Source: Burkholderia pyrrocinia
GTDB taxonomy: Bacteria > Pseudomonadota > Gammaproteobacteria > Burkholderiales > Burkholderiaceae
Assembly: GCF_003330765.1 (NCBI RefSeq)
Contig: NZ_CP024902.1
Location: forward strand, 3,472,001-3,536,000
Direction: 5' to 3'
DNA: 64,000 bases
The position numbers and the translations under genes are program-made. Position 1 is the stretch's first letter; the number at the start of each line of letters is the position of its first letter. This document shows positions 1 to 8,558 of this stretch, piece after piece. The notes under the pieces were generated by a model. The model was given only the letters and a program-made list of their open reading frames with translations, did not search any database and was not told where the DNA came from.

Positions 1-301
1 GGTCGGCGACCGTGTCGCGGCTCGCGCCGGCCACGTTCTTGCCGTCGATCGTCAGGCTGCCCGACGTGGGCGTCTCGATCATCGTGAGCTGGCGCGCGAG
101 CGTCGACTTCCCGCAGCCCGACTCGCCGACGACGGCGAGCGTCTTGCCGCGCTTCAGCGAGAACGACACGCCGTTCAGTGCCTTCACCGTGCCCTGCCCG
201 AACATCCCGCGCTTGACCGAATAGTGCTTCGCGAGCCCGTTAGCCACCAGCACGGCTTCCTCGTCGTGCGGAGCACGATGCGTATCTTGGACTGCATTCA
301 T
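1..301 (-). CDS. dppF: Peptide ABC transporter ATP-binding subunit DppF (N-terminal part)
   Basis: Second ATPase of a dipeptide/oligopeptide importer. The first 100 codons are visible and the rest lies left of the window. Reading from 301 gives [15 protein letters not shown], then an ABC domain with Walker [10 protein letters not shown] and the usual glycine-rich strand before it. The ATG overlaps the dppD stop by 4 bases (ATGA), so the two ATPases are translationally coupled and should pair as a heterodimer on the DppBC membrane subunits. The family assignment is firm; the substrate (dipeptide rather than oligopeptide or another solute) is inferred from gene order only. Confidence 0.9.
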   Translation of the reverse strand, partial: MNAVQDTHRAPHDEEAVLVANGLAKHYSVKRGMFGQGTVKALNGVSFSLKRGKTLAVVGESGCGKSTLARQLTMIETPTSGSLTIDGKNVAGASRDTVAD

Positions 302-1293
302 CGTGCGCCTCCCGTCAGGTCGAGGTTGGAAACATTGAGCGGCTTGATACAGCGCGCGCGCATCGCATCGTTGCCGGACACCAGCGTGTCGAGCGCCGGC
401 CGCGCCTTGCGGCAATCGTCGACGACGTACTTGCAGCGCGGCGCGAACAGGCACCCGGACGGGCGATCATCGCGGCCCGGCACCATGCCGGGCAATGCGG
501 CAAGGCGACGCGCCCCCTTATTGTGCTCGGGAATCGCCGCGAGCAGTGCTTCGGTGTACGGATGATGCGGCGCGCGGAAGATATCGGGCACGCGGTTGGT
601 CTCGATGATCTCGCCCGCGTACATCACCGCGACGCGCTGCGCGACCTCCGACACCACGGCCAGGTCGTGCGAGATCAGCACGAGCGCCATCCCGCGCTCC
701 TTCTGCAGCTTCACGAGCAGGTCCATGATCTGCGCCTGGATCGTCACGTCGAGCGCGGTGGTCGGCTCGTCGGCGATCAGGAGCTTCGGGTTGCACGCGA
801 CGGCCATCGCGATCATCACGCGCTGGTTCATCCCGCCCGACATCTGGTGCGGGAACGACGTGATGCGGTTCTTCGCATCGGGAATGCCGACCTGGTCGAG
901 CAGTTCGAGCGCGCGCCGGTTCAGCGCGTCGCCGCGCAGGCCTTCGTGCAGCTTCAGCACCTCCTTGATCTGGTAGCCGACCGTGTAGCTCGGGTTCAGG
1001 CTCGTCAGCGCGTCCTGGAACACCATCGCGATGTCCTTGCCGACGATCTTGCGGCGCGCCTTCGGCGACGCCTTCAGCAGGTCGACGCCGTTGAACGAGA
1101 CCTCGTCGGCCGTCACCTTGCCCGGCGCGTCGATCAGGCCCATCAGCGCCATCATCGTCACGCTCTTGCCCGAGCCCGATTCGCCGACGACGCCCACCAC
1201 CTCGCCCGGGGCGATCGACAGGTTGATCCGGTCGACCGCGGGCAGGCCGTTGAAGTTCACCGCGAGATTGCGGATGGTCAGAAGGTTGCTCAT
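298..1293 (-). CDS. dppD: Peptide ABC transporter ATP-binding subunit DppD
   Basis: First ATPase of the importer, 331 residues, the usual length for DppD/OppD. Walker A GESGSGKS is at about residues 37-44, the Q-loop VFQD at 91-94, the signature MSGGMNQ at 151-157 and Walker B LLIADEP at 171-177. The C-terminus has the oligopeptide-transporter extension with GCLFAPRC and a following Cys, typical of this subfamily. It follows dppC after an 84-base gap and overlaps dppF. Its Shine-Dalgarno GGAGG lies 5 bases before the ATG and sits in the 3' arm of a 10-bp hairpin (see 1294-1328), so translation may depend on ribosomes arriving from upstream or on hairpin opening. Confidence 0.95.
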   Translation of the reverse strand: MSNLLTIRNLAVNFNGLPAVDRINLSIAPGEVVGVVGESGSGKSVTMMALMGLIDAPGKVTADEVSFNGVDLLKASPKARRKIVGKDIAMVFQDALTSLNPSYTVGYQIKEVLKLHEGLRGDALNRRALELLDQVGIPDAKNRITSFPHQMSGGMNQRVMIAMAVACNPKLLIADEPTTALDVTIQAQIMDLLVKLQKERGMALVLISHDLAVVSEVAQRVAVMYAGEIIETNRVPDIFRAPHHPYTEALLAAIPEHNKGARRLAALPGMVPGRDDRPSGCLFAPRCKYVVDDCRKARPALDTLVSGNDAMRARCIKPLNVSNLDLTGGAR

Positions 1294-1328
1294 GTCATCC
1301 TCCGCCGGGCCGCCCCAAGGAGGATGAC
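1294..1328 (-). promoter_or_regulatory. Hairpin that sequesters the dppD Shine-Dalgarno
   Basis: In the mRNA sense, GTCATCCTCC is followed by a 15-base loop and its exact complement GGAGGATGAC, which abuts the dppD ATG. The 3' arm contains the GGAGG ribosome site. Just upstream in the message is a second GC-rich dyad (CCCCCTCGGGGGG, near 1330-1342). The pairing is seen directly; a role in setting the dppC:dppD ratio is inference. Confidence 0.6.
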
Positions 1329-1377
1329 CGCCCCCTCGGGGGGCAGCGAACGAAGAGAGCGTGGGGGTCGTTTCATC

Positions 1378-2295
1378 TCATGCCATCCGTTTCAGTTTGG
1401 GATCGAGCGCGTCGCGCAGCCCGTCGCCGAGCAGGTTGATCGCGAGCACCGAAATCAGGATCGACAGGCCGGGCATCGTCACGATCCACCACGCGTTGTC
1501 GATGTAGTCGCGTGCGGACGCCAGCATCGCGCCCCACTCGGCGGTCGGCGGCTGCACGCCGAGGCCGAGGAAGCCGAGCGCGGCCGCGTCGAGGATCGCC
1601 GACGAGAAGCCGAGCGTCGCCTGCACGATCAGCGGCGCGGTGCAGTTGGGCAGCACCTGCGAGAACATCAGGCGCAGCGTGCCGGCACCGGCCACGCGCG
1701 ACGCCGTCACGTATTCCTTCTGCAGCTCGCCGAGCGCCGACGCGCGCGTGAGGCGCACATAGGCCGGCAGCGCGACGATCGCGATCGCGAACATCGTGTT
1801 GGTGAGGCCCGGGCCGATGATCGCGACGACCGCGACCGCGAGCAGCAGCGACGGCAGCGCAAGCAGCACGTCCATGATGCGCATCACGGGCGTGTCGGCC
1901 CACTTCTGGAAGAACGCGGCGACGAGCCCGAGCACGATGCCGGGGATCAGCGCGAGCACGACCGACACGAAGCCGATCCAGAACGACATCCGCGCGCCGA
2001 ACATCAGGCGCGAAAGAATGTCGCGGCCCGCTTCGTCGGTGCCGAGGATGAATTTCCAGTTGCCGCCGTCGAGCCACGCGGGCGGGATCTTCACGTAGTC
2101 GCGGTATTGCTCGACCGGGCTGTGCGGCGCGATCAGCGGCGCGAGCAGCGCGACCAGGATCAGCGCGACCACGACGATGCCGGCGCCGACGGCGCCGCGG
2201 TTGCGCGAGAAGTTGGCCCAGAACTCGCGCAGCGCGAGCGCTCGGCCGCCGGCCGGCGCGGATTCGGTCGGCAGGGTGTTTTGCAGATTGCTCAT
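1378..2295 (-). CDS. dppC: Peptide ABC transporter permease DppC
   Basis: Inner-membrane permease, 305 residues. The N-terminus (to about residue 30) is cytoplasmic and contains the OppC_N region with FWANFSRNRGAVGAG, followed by a first hydrophobic helix and a long periplasmic loop carrying the conserved FILGTDEAGRDILSR segment. The BPD_transp_1 domain follows, with the EAA-type loop around AASRVAGAGTLRLM. It starts 4 bases after the dppB stop, so the permeases are coupled. DppB and DppC form the channel that accepts peptide from the DppA binding protein. Confidence 0.95.
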   Translation of the reverse strand: MSNLQNTLPTESAPAGGRALALREFWANFSRNRGAVGAGIVVVALILVALLAPLIAPHSPVEQYRDYVKIPPAWLDGGNWKFILGTDEAGRDILSRLMFGARMSFWIGFVSVVLALIPGIVLGLVAAFFQKWADTPVMRIMDVLLALPSLLLAVAVVAIIGPGLTNTMFAIAIVALPAYVRLTRASALGELQKEYVTASRVAGAGTLRLMFSQVLPNCTAPLIVQATLGFSSAILDAAALGFLGLGVQPPTAEWGAMLASARDYIDNAWWIVTMPGLSILISVLAINLLGDGLRDALDPKLKRMA

Positions 2296-2299
2296 GGAA

Positions 2300-3310
2300 T
2301 TACCTCGTGTGGCGGATGCGCGGATTCAGCACGCCGTACAGCAGGTCGACGACCAGGTTCACGACGATCACGAGCGTCGCGATCAGCAGGATGCCGCCCT
2401 GGACGACCGGATAGTCGCGGCGGCCGATCGCATCGATCAGCCACTTGCCGACACCGGGCCACGAAAAGAGCGTCTCGGTCAGCACGGCGCCCGCGAGCAG
2501 CGTGCCGATCTGCAGGCCGATCACGGTGACGACCGGGATCAGCGCATTGCGCAGCGCATGCACGACGACCACGCGCACCGGTGACAGCCCCTTCGCGCGT
2601 GCGGTGCGGATGTAGTCCTCGCGCAGCACTTCGAGCATCGACGAGCGTGTCATCCGCGCGATCACCGCGAGCGGGATCGTGCCGAGCACGATCGCCGGCA
2701 AGATCAGGTGGCTGACCGCCGACCTGAACGAGCCTTCGTCCGGCGCGAGCAGCGCGTCGATCAGCATGAAGCCCGTCGGGTGCGGGAAATCGTATTCGAC
2801 GGCGATGCGCCCCGACACGGGCGTCCAGCCGAGGTACGACGAAAACACCATGATGAGGATCAGCCCCCACCAGAAGATCGGCATCGAGTAGCCGGTGAGC
2901 GCGGTGCCCATCACGCCGTGGTCGACGACCGAGCCGCGCCGCAGCGCGGCAATCACGCCGGCCGGCAGCCCGACGGCGAGCGCGAACACGAGCGCGCACA
3001 GCGACAGCTCGACGGTCGCCGGGAAGCGCGCGAAGAACTCGCCCGCAACGCTCGTGTTGGTGATGATCGACGTGCCGAGGTCGCCGTGCGCCGCACGGCC
3101 GATGTAGTGGAGGTACTGCATGGGCAGCGGCTCGTCGAGCCCGAGGCGTTTCATCGCCTCCGCGTGCATGGCGGGATCGACGCCCCGCTCGCCCATCATC
3201 ACTTCGATGGGGTCGCCCGGTATCAGGTGAATCAGCGCAAACGCCAGGATGGTGATGCCGATGAAAGTCGGGATCACCATGCCCACGCGGCGCAACACGA
3301 ATGTGAACAT
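2300..3310 (-). CDS. dppB: Peptide ABC transporter permease DppB
   Basis: Inner-membrane permease, 336 residues, with about six hydrophobic segments. The start MFTFVLRRVGMVIPTFIGIT is typical of DppB/OppB: a short basic stretch, then a first membrane helix. HLIPGDPIE and the later EDYIRTARAKGLS loop, the EAA motif that contacts the ATPases, are family hallmarks. It lies 116 bases after dppA, across a stable hairpin, and runs on into dppC. Confidence 0.95.
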   Translation of the reverse strand: MFTFVLRRVGMVIPTFIGITILAFALIHLIPGDPIEVMMGERGVDPAMHAEAMKRLGLDEPLPMQYLHYIGRAAHGDLGTSIITNTSVAGEFFARFPATVELSLCALVFALAVGLPAGVIAALRRGSVVDHGVMGTALTGYSMPIFWWGLILIMVFSSYLGWTPVSGRIAVEYDFPHPTGFMLIDALLAPDEGSFRSAVSHLILPAIVLGTIPLAVIARMTRSSMLEVLREDYIRTARAKGLSPVRVVVVHALRNALIPVVTVIGLQIGTLLAGAVLTETLFSWPGVGKWLIDAIGRRDYPVVQGGILLIATLVIVVNLVVDLLYGVLNPRIRHTR

Positions 3311-3346
3311 GATGCGTCTCGTATTTTCTTGTGGGAAATGTGCGAC

Positions 3347-3379
3347 CGGCGACGGGAAGCTCGTGGCCTCCCGCCGCCG
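3347..3379 (-). promoter_or_regulatory. dppA-dppB intergenic hairpin
   Basis: A GC-rich inverted repeat (11-base arms, one mismatch: CGGCGACGGGA and TCCCGCCGCCG) separates the binding-protein gene from the permease genes. There is no U-tract, so it is unlikely to be a full terminator. Such hairpins commonly stabilise the binding-protein message and keep DppA in excess over the membrane parts; that role is inferred here. Confidence 0.5.
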
Positions 3380-3426
3380 GATGAATTACCGGTCTCGGTC
3401 TTCGTAGACAGCTTACGCCTGCCGTG

Positions 3427-5055
3427 TTACTTCACGCCGACACCGTCGAAGCGTGCATAACCGAGCGGCTCGATGCGCATGTCGACCACGTTCTTGCGCA
3501 CCGGCTGGTAGACCGTCGAGTTCGCGATCGGCGAGAACGGCAGCTGCTGCGCGAAGATCTGCTGCGCCTGCGTGTAGAGCTTCGTCCGCGCGTCCTGGCC
3601 CGTCGTCGTGCGGCCCTTCTGGACCAGTTCGTCGAACGGCTTGTAGCACCAGTGCGAGAAGTTGTTGCCCTTGATCGCCTCGCAGCCGAGCAGCGTGCCG
3701 AGCCAGTTGTCCGGGTCGCCGTTGTCGCCCGTCCAGCCGATCAGCATCGTGTCCTGCTCGCCCGAGTGCGCGCGCTTGATGTACTCGCCCCATTCGTACG
3801 TGACGATCTTCGCCTTCACGCCGATCTTCGCCCAGTCGGCCTGAATCATCTCGGCCATCAGGCGGGCGTTCGGGTTGTACGCGCGCTGCACGGGCATCGC
3901 CCACAGCGTGATCTCGAAACCGTTCGCATAGCCGGCCTTCGCGAGCAGCGCCTTCGCCTTCGCGGTGTCGTACGCGGCCATCTTCAGGTTCTTGTCGTAC
4001 GACCATTGGGTCGGCGGCACCGGCGCGGTGGCGGCCTGGCCGGCGCCCTGGTAGACGGATTCGAGGATCGCCTTCTTGTTGATCGCCATGTCGAGCGCCT
4101 GACGCACCTCGAGCTTGTCGACCGGCTTGTGCTCGACGTTGTACGCGAGATAGCCGAGGTTGAAGCCCGCCTGCGACGGCATGTCGACGCCCGAATCGGC
4201 CTTCAGCGTCGCGATGTCGGCCGGACGCGGATAGCTCATCACCTGGCATTCGTTGCGCTTGATCTTCTGCACGCGCACGCCCGGGTCGGGCGTGATCGAG
4301 AAGATCAGCTTCGAGAGCTTCACTGCGCCCTTCTTCCAGTAATCAGGATTGCCGTCGAAACGGATCGTCGCATCCTTCGTGTAGCTGCGGAAGATGAACG
4401 GGCCCGTGCCGACCGGCTTCTGGTTGATGTCGGCGGCCTTGCCGGCCTTCATCAGCTGGTCGCCGTATTCGGCCGACAGGATCGACGCGAATTCCATCGC
4501 CATGTTCTGGATGAACGGCGCGTTCGGCTCGGCCAGCGTGAACTTCACGGTGTACGGATCGACCTTCTCGACCTTCGTGATCAGCTTGTCGAGGCCCATG
4601 TCCGTGAAGTACGGGAACGACACCGGGTACGCCTTGCGGAACGCCTGGTTCGGGTCGAGCATGCGCTGGAACGTAAACAGCACGTCGTCCGCGTTGAATT
4701 CGCGCGTCGGCTTGAAGAAGTCGGTCGTGTGGAACTTCACGCCGTGGCGCAGGTGGAAGGTGTACACCTTGCCGTCGGACGACACGTCCCACTTCTCGGC
4801 GAGGCCCGGCTCGACCTTCGTGCCGCCGCGCTCGAATTCGACGAGACGGTTGTAGACGGTGAACGTGGCGGCGGTGAAATCGACGCCGGTCGTAAATTGC
4901 GCGGAATCAAAACCCGCCGGGCTGCCTTCTGAGCAGTAGACGAGCGTTTTGTTCGGGATCTGTGCGAATGCAGAGCCCGCGACGCCGAGCGATGCCGCTG
5001 CCACGCCTGCAATGGCGGTAACACGCAGGGTGTGCAACAGACGGTTGTATTCCAT
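3427..5055 (-). CDS. dppA: Peptide ABC transporter periplasmic binding protein DppA
   Basis: Family 5 extracellular solute-binding protein, 542 residues. The start at 5055 is chosen because GGAGG lies 5 bases upstream and a Sec signal peptide follows (MEYNRLLHTLR, a hydrophobic stretch, cleavage after AGSAFAQ). The mature part begins KTLVYCSEGSPAGFDSAQ, close to E. coli DppA. It captures peptides in the periplasm and delivers them to DppBC. A longer frame runs upstream to 5322 but has no signal peptide at its start and reads as spacer. First gene of the dpp operon. Dipeptide specificity is inference from family resemblance. Confidence 0.93.
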   Translation of the reverse strand: MEYNRLLHTLRVTAIAGVAAASLGVAGSAFAQIPNKTLVYCSEGSPAGFDSAQFTTGVDFTAATFTVYNRLVEFERGGTKVEPGLAEKWDVSSDGKVYTFHLRHGVKFHTTDFFKPTREFNADDVLFTFQRMLDPNQAFRKAYPVSFPYFTDMGLDKLITKVEKVDPYTVKFTLAEPNAPFIQNMAMEFASILSAEYGDQLMKAGKAADINQKPVGTGPFIFRSYTKDATIRFDGNPDYWKKGAVKLSKLIFSITPDPGVRVQKIKRNECQVMSYPRPADIATLKADSGVDMPSQAGFNLGYLAYNVEHKPVDKLEVRQALDMAINKKAILESVYQGAGQAATAPVPPTQWSYDKNLKMAAYDTAKAKALLAKAGYANGFEITLWAMPVQRAYNPNARLMAEMIQADWAKIGVKAKIVTYEWGEYIKRAHSGEQDTMLIGWTGDNGDPDNWLGTLLGCEAIKGNNFSHWCYKPFDELVQKGRTTTGQDARTKLYTQAQQIFAQQLPFSPIANSTVYQPVRKNVVDMRIEPLGYARFDGVGVK

Positions 5056-5401
5056 GTTTCCTCCAGGTCTCCAGATCGGAACCGGTCCCGCCAGGGGCCG
5101 GTGTACGCGGATATTACTTGAGCTAGCGATGCTGCAACAAGCTGGAGAAAAAACTCTTCTAGACGCGCCCGCACGGGTTTTTGCGGATGTTTTGCGCAGG
5201 CAAAAAATGCGAAAACGCGCGCGAGCGACAGTTCCGTTCATCCCGCGCAAGTTTCGTTCGATCACTAAACAATTCGGGCGCGAACACGAACGAAAACCAC
5301 GTCGTTTTCCGCGTCGGGCCACCCATCATTGCGTTTTACGAAACGATCCGATGACGCGCCTTCACGCCGTCACGCCGTCACGCCGTCACGCCGTCATGCC
5401 G
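5056..5401. other. Intergenic region upstream of dppA with octamer repeats
   Basis: This 346-base stretch has no credible gene. It should hold the dpp promoter: on the minus strand TAATAT (5111-5116) is a possible -10, with no clean -35. The left part is locally AT-richer with runs of A. The right end carries six copies of an 8-base repeat that run into the stop codon of the MFS gene. Confidence 0.6.
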
Positions 5402-5409
5402 TCATGCCG
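5362..5409. repeat. Six tandem copies of TCACGCCG / TCATGCCG
   Basis: Units at 5362, 5370, 5378, 5386, 5394 and 5402. The first four read TCACGCCG and the last two TCATGCCG. The final unit lies inside the MFS gene and provides its TGA stop (minus strand). Each unit contains TGA on the minus strand and 8 is not a multiple of 3, so successive units place a stop in all three frames. Confidence 0.9.
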
Positions 5410-6709
5410 GCGCGTCGAGGTCGGCGCTGCGCGCGGGCACGAACGCAACCGCGACGATCGACAGCGCGAGCCCCGCCATCACATAGTAGGTCGGTGCCAG
5501 CGGCGTACCCGTGACCTCGATCAGCCACGTGACGATGAACTGCCCGAAGCCGCCGAACAGCATCACCGCGACGTTGTATGCGATCGACAGCCCGGTCGAG
5601 CGCACGTTGGCCGGGAACAGCTCGGCGATCATCGCGCCGAACGGTCCGTAATAGCCGGCGAGCGTCACCGACAGCACGGCCTGCACCGCGATCAGCCGCC
5701 CGATGCTCGGCGTCGCGTCGAGCCATGCGAACAGCGGATACATCAGCGCGAGCGTCAGCACGAGCGACCACAGCGACAGCCCCTTGCGGCCGATACGGTC
5801 CGACCATGCGCCCGCGACCGGCGACAGCACCATGAGCAGCAGGTTGCCGACGATCACCGCGTAGAACGATTCCGCGTACGGCAGCTTCAGTTGCCTCACC
5901 GCGAAGGTCGGCAGATAGATGATCAGCGCGTAGATCGTCACCGTCAGCGCGATCACCGAGCCGAGCCCGCACAGCACCTCGCGCGGGTGGCGCGTGAACA
6001 CTTCGCCGAGCGTCGCGCGGCGCGCGCTCTGCTGCGCATGCAGGAACGCTTCGGAATCGGCGAGATGGCGGCGGATGTAGAAACCGATCGGGCCGATCAC
6101 GAGCCCGAGGACGAACGGCACGCGCCAGCCCCAGCTGTGCAGCGCGTCGTGCGACAGCCCGCGCGTGACGGCCGCACCGACGAGCGCGCCGATCAGCAGC
6201 GCGGCCGCCTGGCTCGCCATCTGCCAGCTGCCGTAGAAACCGCGCTTCGAGAACGGCGCGGCTTCGATCAGCAGCGCCGTCGCGCTGCCGAATTCGCCGC
6301 CCGCGGAGAAGCCCTGCAGCAGGCGGCCGAGCACGATCAGGATCGGGCCGCCGATGCCGATCGCCGCATAGGGCGGCGCGACCGCGAGCAGGAAGATGCC
6401 GGCCGTCATCAGCAGGATCACGAGCGACAGCGCGGCCTTGCGGCCGGCGCGATCCGCGTACAGCCCGAACACGATGCCGCCGATCGGGCGCATGAAGAAC
6501 GCGACGCCGAACGTCGCGGTGGTGAGGAGCAGCGACGAATATTCGCTGGAGGTCGGGAAGAACAGCTCGGCGATCACGACCGTCATCAAGCCGAACACCG
6601 TGAAGTCGTACCACTCGAGCGCGTTGCCGATCACGGCGGCCACGACCGCACGCCGGTTCAGCGCACGCTCGGGCCGGATCGTTTTCGTTGAATTCGCAAT
6701 CGTCGCCAT
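5402..6709 (-). CDS. MFS transporter, metabolite:H+ symporter (MHS) family
   Basis: Predicted inner-membrane proton symporter, 435 residues and about 12 hydrophobic segments. GNALEWYDFTVFG near the N-terminus and the loop with RPIGGIVFG and DRAGRKAAL are signatures of the MHS branch (ShiA, ProP, KgtP, CitA relatives). The substrate cannot be read from the sequence; organic acids or compatible solutes are usual. The start at 6709 is chosen because GAGGAAGAGG precedes MATIANSTKT and the family N-terminus begins there; the frame extends to 6883 without a signal. It looks monocistronic, with a shared terminator behind the HiPIP gene upstream. Confidence 0.88.
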   Translation of the reverse strand: MATIANSTKTIRPERALNRRAVVAAVIGNALEWYDFTVFGLMTVVIAELFFPTSSEYSSLLLTTATFGVAFFMRPIGGIVFGLYADRAGRKAALSLVILLMTAGIFLLAVAPPYAAIGIGGPILIVLGRLLQGFSAGGEFGSATALLIEAAPFSKRGFYGSWQMASQAAALLIGALVGAAVTRGLSHDALHSWGWRVPFVLGLVIGPIGFYIRRHLADSEAFLHAQQSARRATLGEVFTRHPREVLCGLGSVIALTVTIYALIIYLPTFAVRQLKLPYAESFYAVIVGNLLLMVLSPVAGAWSDRIGRKGLSLWSLVLTLALMYPLFAWLDATPSIGRLIAVQAVLSVTLAGYYGPFGAMIAELFPANVRSTGLSIAYNVAVMLFGGFGQFIVTWLIEVTGTPLAPTYYVMAGLALSIVAVAFVPARSADLDAPA

Positions 6710-6820
6710 GCGTGCCTCTTCCTCGTGAATTCGCCGTGTCGGGCGGCGCGGCGCGCGGTATGCCACGGCTCGCTGGTTTGCAGCGAGTGTAGAAAGCGAC
6801 GGAACCGTTTTCAAGCAATA

Positions 6821-6854
6821 AAAACGCCCGCCATCAGACGACGGCGGGCGTTTT
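6821..6854. terminator. Rho-independent terminator behind the HiPIP gene
   Basis: AAAACGCCCGCC, a 10-base loop, then GGCGGGCGTTTT. The 12-base arms are perfect and flanked by A and T runs, so it can work on both strands. It lies just after the HiPIP stop and before the MFS start. Confidence 0.9.
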
Positions 6855-6898
6855 GCGGTTTTCGCCACAATGCGGCATCGCACGATGCCGCACGGACC

Positions 6899-7210
6899 TC
6901 AACCCATCTTCGAGAATGCGCTGCACCAGCCCTTCGCCGACACCTGCTTGCCGGGGAAGGCGCCGCACGGGCCCGAAGCCGAACCCTTCTTGCCCTGGTA
7001 CAGCATGCAGGCCGCGCAATCCTGGCCCGCTGCGTATTTCGGGTACTTCGTCTTGTCGACCTTCGTGGCATCGGCCTTGTAGCCGAGCGCCACCGCGGTC
7101 GGATCGGTTTCCGACAGCATCGGCGTATCGGCCAGCGCTTCGCGCGACAGCGCCAGCGCGGACACGACGCCAACGCTCGAAATCAGGAAACTCCGACGGG
7201 ATGTTTTCAT
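6899..7210 (-). CDS. High-potential iron-sulfur protein (HiPIP)
   Basis: Small periplasmic electron carrier with one [4Fe-4S] cluster cycling 3+/2+, 103 residues. An N-terminal twin-arginine signal (MKTSRRSFL, cleavage near REALADTP) means export in folded form. The four cluster ligands are Cys65, Cys68, Cys82 and Cys96 in the pattern C-x2-C-x13-C-x13-C, with YPKYAAGQDCAAC typical of the family. GGAG stands 9 bases before the ATG. It is a single-gene unit with its own terminator. HiPIPs commonly feed cytochrome oxidases or reaction centres; its partner here is unknown. Confidence 0.95.
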   Translation of the reverse strand: MKTSRRSFLISSVGVVSALALSREALADTPMLSETDPTAVALGYKADATKVDKTKYPKYAAGQDCAACMLYQGKKGSASGPCGAFPGKQVSAKGWCSAFSKMG

Positions 7211-7349
7211 GGGGGACTCGCTCCAACGTTATCGGTTTGAAAGCTGTTCTGGCGACAGCCGTCCGACAGAATAACGCTCAAGCGAATAAATGTGCGCGTC
7301 GAAATTCCAGAGATAAGGAATTTCACACAGCCGGCACGCGCACGCCGCG

Positions 7350-8459
7350 TCAGCGGTAAGCCGCCATGTCGCCTACGCGCTGTGCGAGCGCGAGCGACGC
7401 AGTGAGCCCGGGTGACTCGATGCCGAACAGGTTCACGAGCCCGCGCACGCCATGCTGCGCGACGCCCTGCACGATGAAGTCGGCCGGCGGCTCGCCGGGC
7501 CCCGCGACCTTCGGCCGGATGCCCGCGTACGCCGGCTGCAGCGCGTCGTCGGGCAAGTCCGGCCAGAACGCGCGGATCGACGCGTAGAACGCGCCGGCGC
7601 GCGCCGGATCGACTTCGTAGCGCAGCGCATCGACCCATTCGACGTCCGGCCCGAAGCGCGCCTGCCCGGCCAGGTCGAGCGTCAGGTGCACGCCGAGCCC
7701 CGCGCGATCGGGCATCGGGTAGATCAGGTGCGAGAACGGCGCGCGGCCCGACAGGCTGAAGTAATTGCCGCGCGCGAGATAGAGCGGCGGCACCCAGCGC
7801 GGGTCGAGGCCGCGCGTGCGGCGCGCCAGCGCCTGCGCACCGAGGCCCGCGCTGTTGATCACGCAGGCGGCCTCGATCTCGGTCGGCGCGTCGCCGCCCG
7901 TGCGCACGACGAAGCGCCCGCCGCGCAGCACGTCGATCGATTCGACCGGGGATTGCAGCGCACAGACGGCGCCGGCGCGTTCCGCGTCGCCGAGCAGCGC
8001 GAGCATCAGCTGGTGGCTGTCGACGATGCCGGTGGACGGCGAGAACAGCGCCGCCACGCATTCGAGCGCGGGCTCGAGCGTCTGCGCCTCGACGCGCGTG
8101 AGCGGCAGCAGGTCGAGCACGCCGTTTTCGGCCGCGCGTGCGGCAATCGTCTTCAGCTGCTTCACCTGCGCGGCGCTCGTCGCGACGAGCAGCTTGCCGG
8201 TACGCCGGTGCGGCACGTGATGCGTCTCGCAGAAGTCGTACAGCAGGTCGCGCCCGCGCACGCACGACAGCGCCTTCACCGACCCGCGCGGATAGTAGAG
8301 CCCCGCGTGGATCACTTCGCTGTTGCGCGAGCTCGTGCCCGTGCCGATCGCGTCGGCGGCCTCGAGCACGAGCGTCTCACGCCCGCGCGCGGCCAGTTCG
8401 CGCGCAATCGCAAGCCCGACGACGCCCGCGCCGATCACCACACAATCCATCTGCTCCAT
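7350..8459 (-). CDS. FAD-dependent oxidoreductase, L-2-hydroxyglutarate oxidase-like
   Basis: DAO-family flavoprotein, 369 residues. The N-terminal Rossmann motif is [13 protein letters not shown] (residues about 7-19). The stretch [19 protein letters not shown], with its histidine, is characteristic of L-2-hydroxyglutarate dehydrogenases (LhgO/L2HGDH), and the C-terminal [17 protein letters not shown] is the usual closing flavin-binding segment. Likely role: oxidation of L-2-hydroxyglutarate or a similar 2-hydroxy acid to the keto acid, passing electrons to quinone. The start is uncertain: ATG at 8459 has a weak ribosome site, while the ATG three codons later (8450) has GGAG only 3 bases away. 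Confidence 0.8.
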   Translation of the reverse strand: MEQMDCVVIGAGVVGLAIARELAARGRETLVLEAADAIGTGTSSRNSEVIHAGLYYPRGSVKALSCVRGRDLLYDFCETHHVPHRRTGKLLVATSAAQVKQLKTIAARAAENGVLDLLPLTRVEAQTLEPALECVAALFSPSTGIVDSHQLMLALLGDAERAGAVCALQSPVESIDVLRGGRFVVRTGGDAPTEIEAACVINSAGLGAQALARRTRGLDPRWVPPLYLARGNYFSLSGRAPFSHLIYPMPDRAGLGVHLTLDLAGQARFGPDVEWVDALRYEVDPARAGAFYASIRAFWPDLPDDALQPAYAGIRPKVAGPGEPPADFIVQGVAQHGVRGLVNLFGIESPGLTASLALAQRVGDMAAYR

Positions 8460-8558
8460 GACTTTTCGCGTCGCTAACGCGTCGAGGGGAGAGAAGAGAA
8501 TTGTACGTCCCGGTTCACCCGCTTGCCGAACGTATGTGCACCGCGTCGCGCCGCCGGT

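Noticed and set aside
523..2529. Long plus-strand frame (668 codons) opposite dppD and dppC
   Set aside because: Shadow frame in GC-rich DNA: the product is Arg/His-rich with no motif, while the minus-strand genes have full domains and ribosome sites.
3427..5322. Longer dppA start (to 5322)
   Set aside because: The extra 89 residues have no signal peptide and the strong ribosome site and signal peptide belong to the start at 5055.
5362..5409. CRISPR-like array
   Set aside because: The units are 8 bases with no spacers and no cas genes, so it is a simple tandem repeat.
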